From NCBI GenBank assembly GCA_902761265.1, contig CACWJV010000212.1, positions 1-5,351 on the forward strand: a DNA stretch of 5,351 nt. The letters are read 5' to 3'. The DNA is from Oscillospiraceae bacterium. Lineage in GTDB: Bacteria > Bacillota > Clostridia > Oscillospirales > Acutalibacteraceae. Below are positions 4,879 through 5,351 of this stretch, one piece after another (position 1 is the stretch's first letter; each line of letters begins with the position of its first letter). A model generated the notes under the pieces. That model was given only the letters and a program-made list of their open reading frames with translations, was not told the origin of the DNA and searched no databases. The position numbers were made by a program, and so were the translations under genes.

Positions 4879-5351
4879 ATGCAAACGAAAGAGATCCTTT
4901 ATGAACTGCGCCAAAAACACGGGCTGTCACAGGATGCGTTGGCCGAAAAGGTCTTTGTCACACGGCAGGCGGTTTCACGCTGGGAAACCGGCGAAACCGT
5001 GCCGAACACCGAAACGCTCAAGCTCCTGTCTAATCTGTTTGACGTTTCGATCAACACTCTGCTCGGTGCGCCGCGGCAGCTCATCTGCCAGTGCTGCGGG
5101 ATGCCGCTCGAAGACAGCATCATCAGTCGGGAACCCGACGGCACAATGAACGAGCAATACTGCAAATGGTGCTACGCCGACGGACAGTATCAATACAGCG
5201 ACCTCGACGATCTGATCGACGTGTGCGCCAGGCACATGGCGAACGAACAGTTTCCCGAAGACGCCGTGCGCGCCTATCTGCGCCAGACGCTGCCGCAGCT
5301 CGACTACTGGAAACGCTACAAAGAGCTCGGCGACAACGGCGCGTTTGACGC
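4879..5351 (+). CDS. XRE-family HTH regulator with C-terminal zinc ribbon (partial, 3' end missing)
   Basis: The ATG at 4879 follows AAAGGAGG by 8 bases, and 157 full codons are read before the window ends without a stop. Residues 3-62 form an XRE/Cro-type helix-turn-helix (LRQKHGLSQDALAEKV, then TRQAVSRWETGETVPN and LLSNLFDVSINTLLG). Residues 69-104 match the putative zinc-ribbon family Zn_ribbon_2: ICQCCGMPL, then G-x-x-N-x-x-YCKWCYADGQY, with likely zinc ligands Cys70, Cys73, Cys95 and Cys98. Residues from about 107 on are helical and charged and unassigned. XRE plus zinc ribbon is a known Firmicutes architecture; the protein should bind DNA in the cytoplasm, and the ribbon may sense metal or partners. 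Ligand and targets are unknown. It is divergent from putP and has an operator-like repeat upstream. Confidence 0.9.
   Translation, partial: MQTKEILYELRQKHGLSQDALAEKVFVTRQAVSRWETGETVPNTETLKLLSNLFDVSINTLLGAPRQLICQCCGMPLEDSIISREPDGTMNEQYCKWCYADGQYQYSDLDDLIDVCARHMANEQFPEDAVRAYLRQTLPQLDYWKRYKELGDNGAFD

Overview
The window looks like chromosomal DNA from a Gram-positive member of the Clostridia, probably an Oscillospiraceae/Ruminococcaceae-type gut bacterium. This is inferred from strong AAAGGAGG-type ribosome sites, G+C-rich genes separated by A+T-rich gaps, extended -10 promoters (TGG directly before the -10 box), a DUF3048 (YerB-type) lipoprotein with a Thr/Pro/Glu linker, and a helix-turn-helix protein fused to a zinc ribbon. 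No phage, insertion sequence, CRISPR array, tRNA or rRNA is visible.

Layout: a plus-strand nicotinamidase-like cysteine hydrolase (29-541) ends at a bidirectional terminator (551-580). Converging on that terminator from the minus strand is a 37-residue peptide gene (591-704) that is easily overlooked. It has its own promoter, a near-perfect ribosome site and a strikingly regular amphipathic helix. Upstream of it on the minus strand lie a DUF3048/YerB lipoprotein gene (798-1877) whose signal peptide appears to be broken by a one-base frameshift, a glycerophosphodiester phosphodiesterase gene (2089-2808), and a sodium/proline symporter gene, putP (3044-4549). Each of these three has its own promoter, and putP and the phosphodiesterase are followed by hairpin terminators, so they look like separate units rather than one operon. 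A 329-base divergent gap (4550-4878) holds the putP promoter, a very A+T-rich stretch with short phased repeats, a 9-bp inverted repeat that looks like an operator, and the promoter of a plus-strand XRE-family regulator with a Zn-ribbon domain. That last gene runs off the right edge.

The genes do not form one obvious pathway. They are mostly housekeeping or nutrient-salvage functions: NAD-precursor hydrolysis, phospholipid head-group salvage and proline uptake. The least ordinary element is the small amphipathic peptide gene, whose core resembles staphylococcal delta-toxin in its residue pattern. The damaged lipoprotein signal sequence and the operator-like repeat in front of the XRE/Zn-ribbon gene are the other points worth checking.
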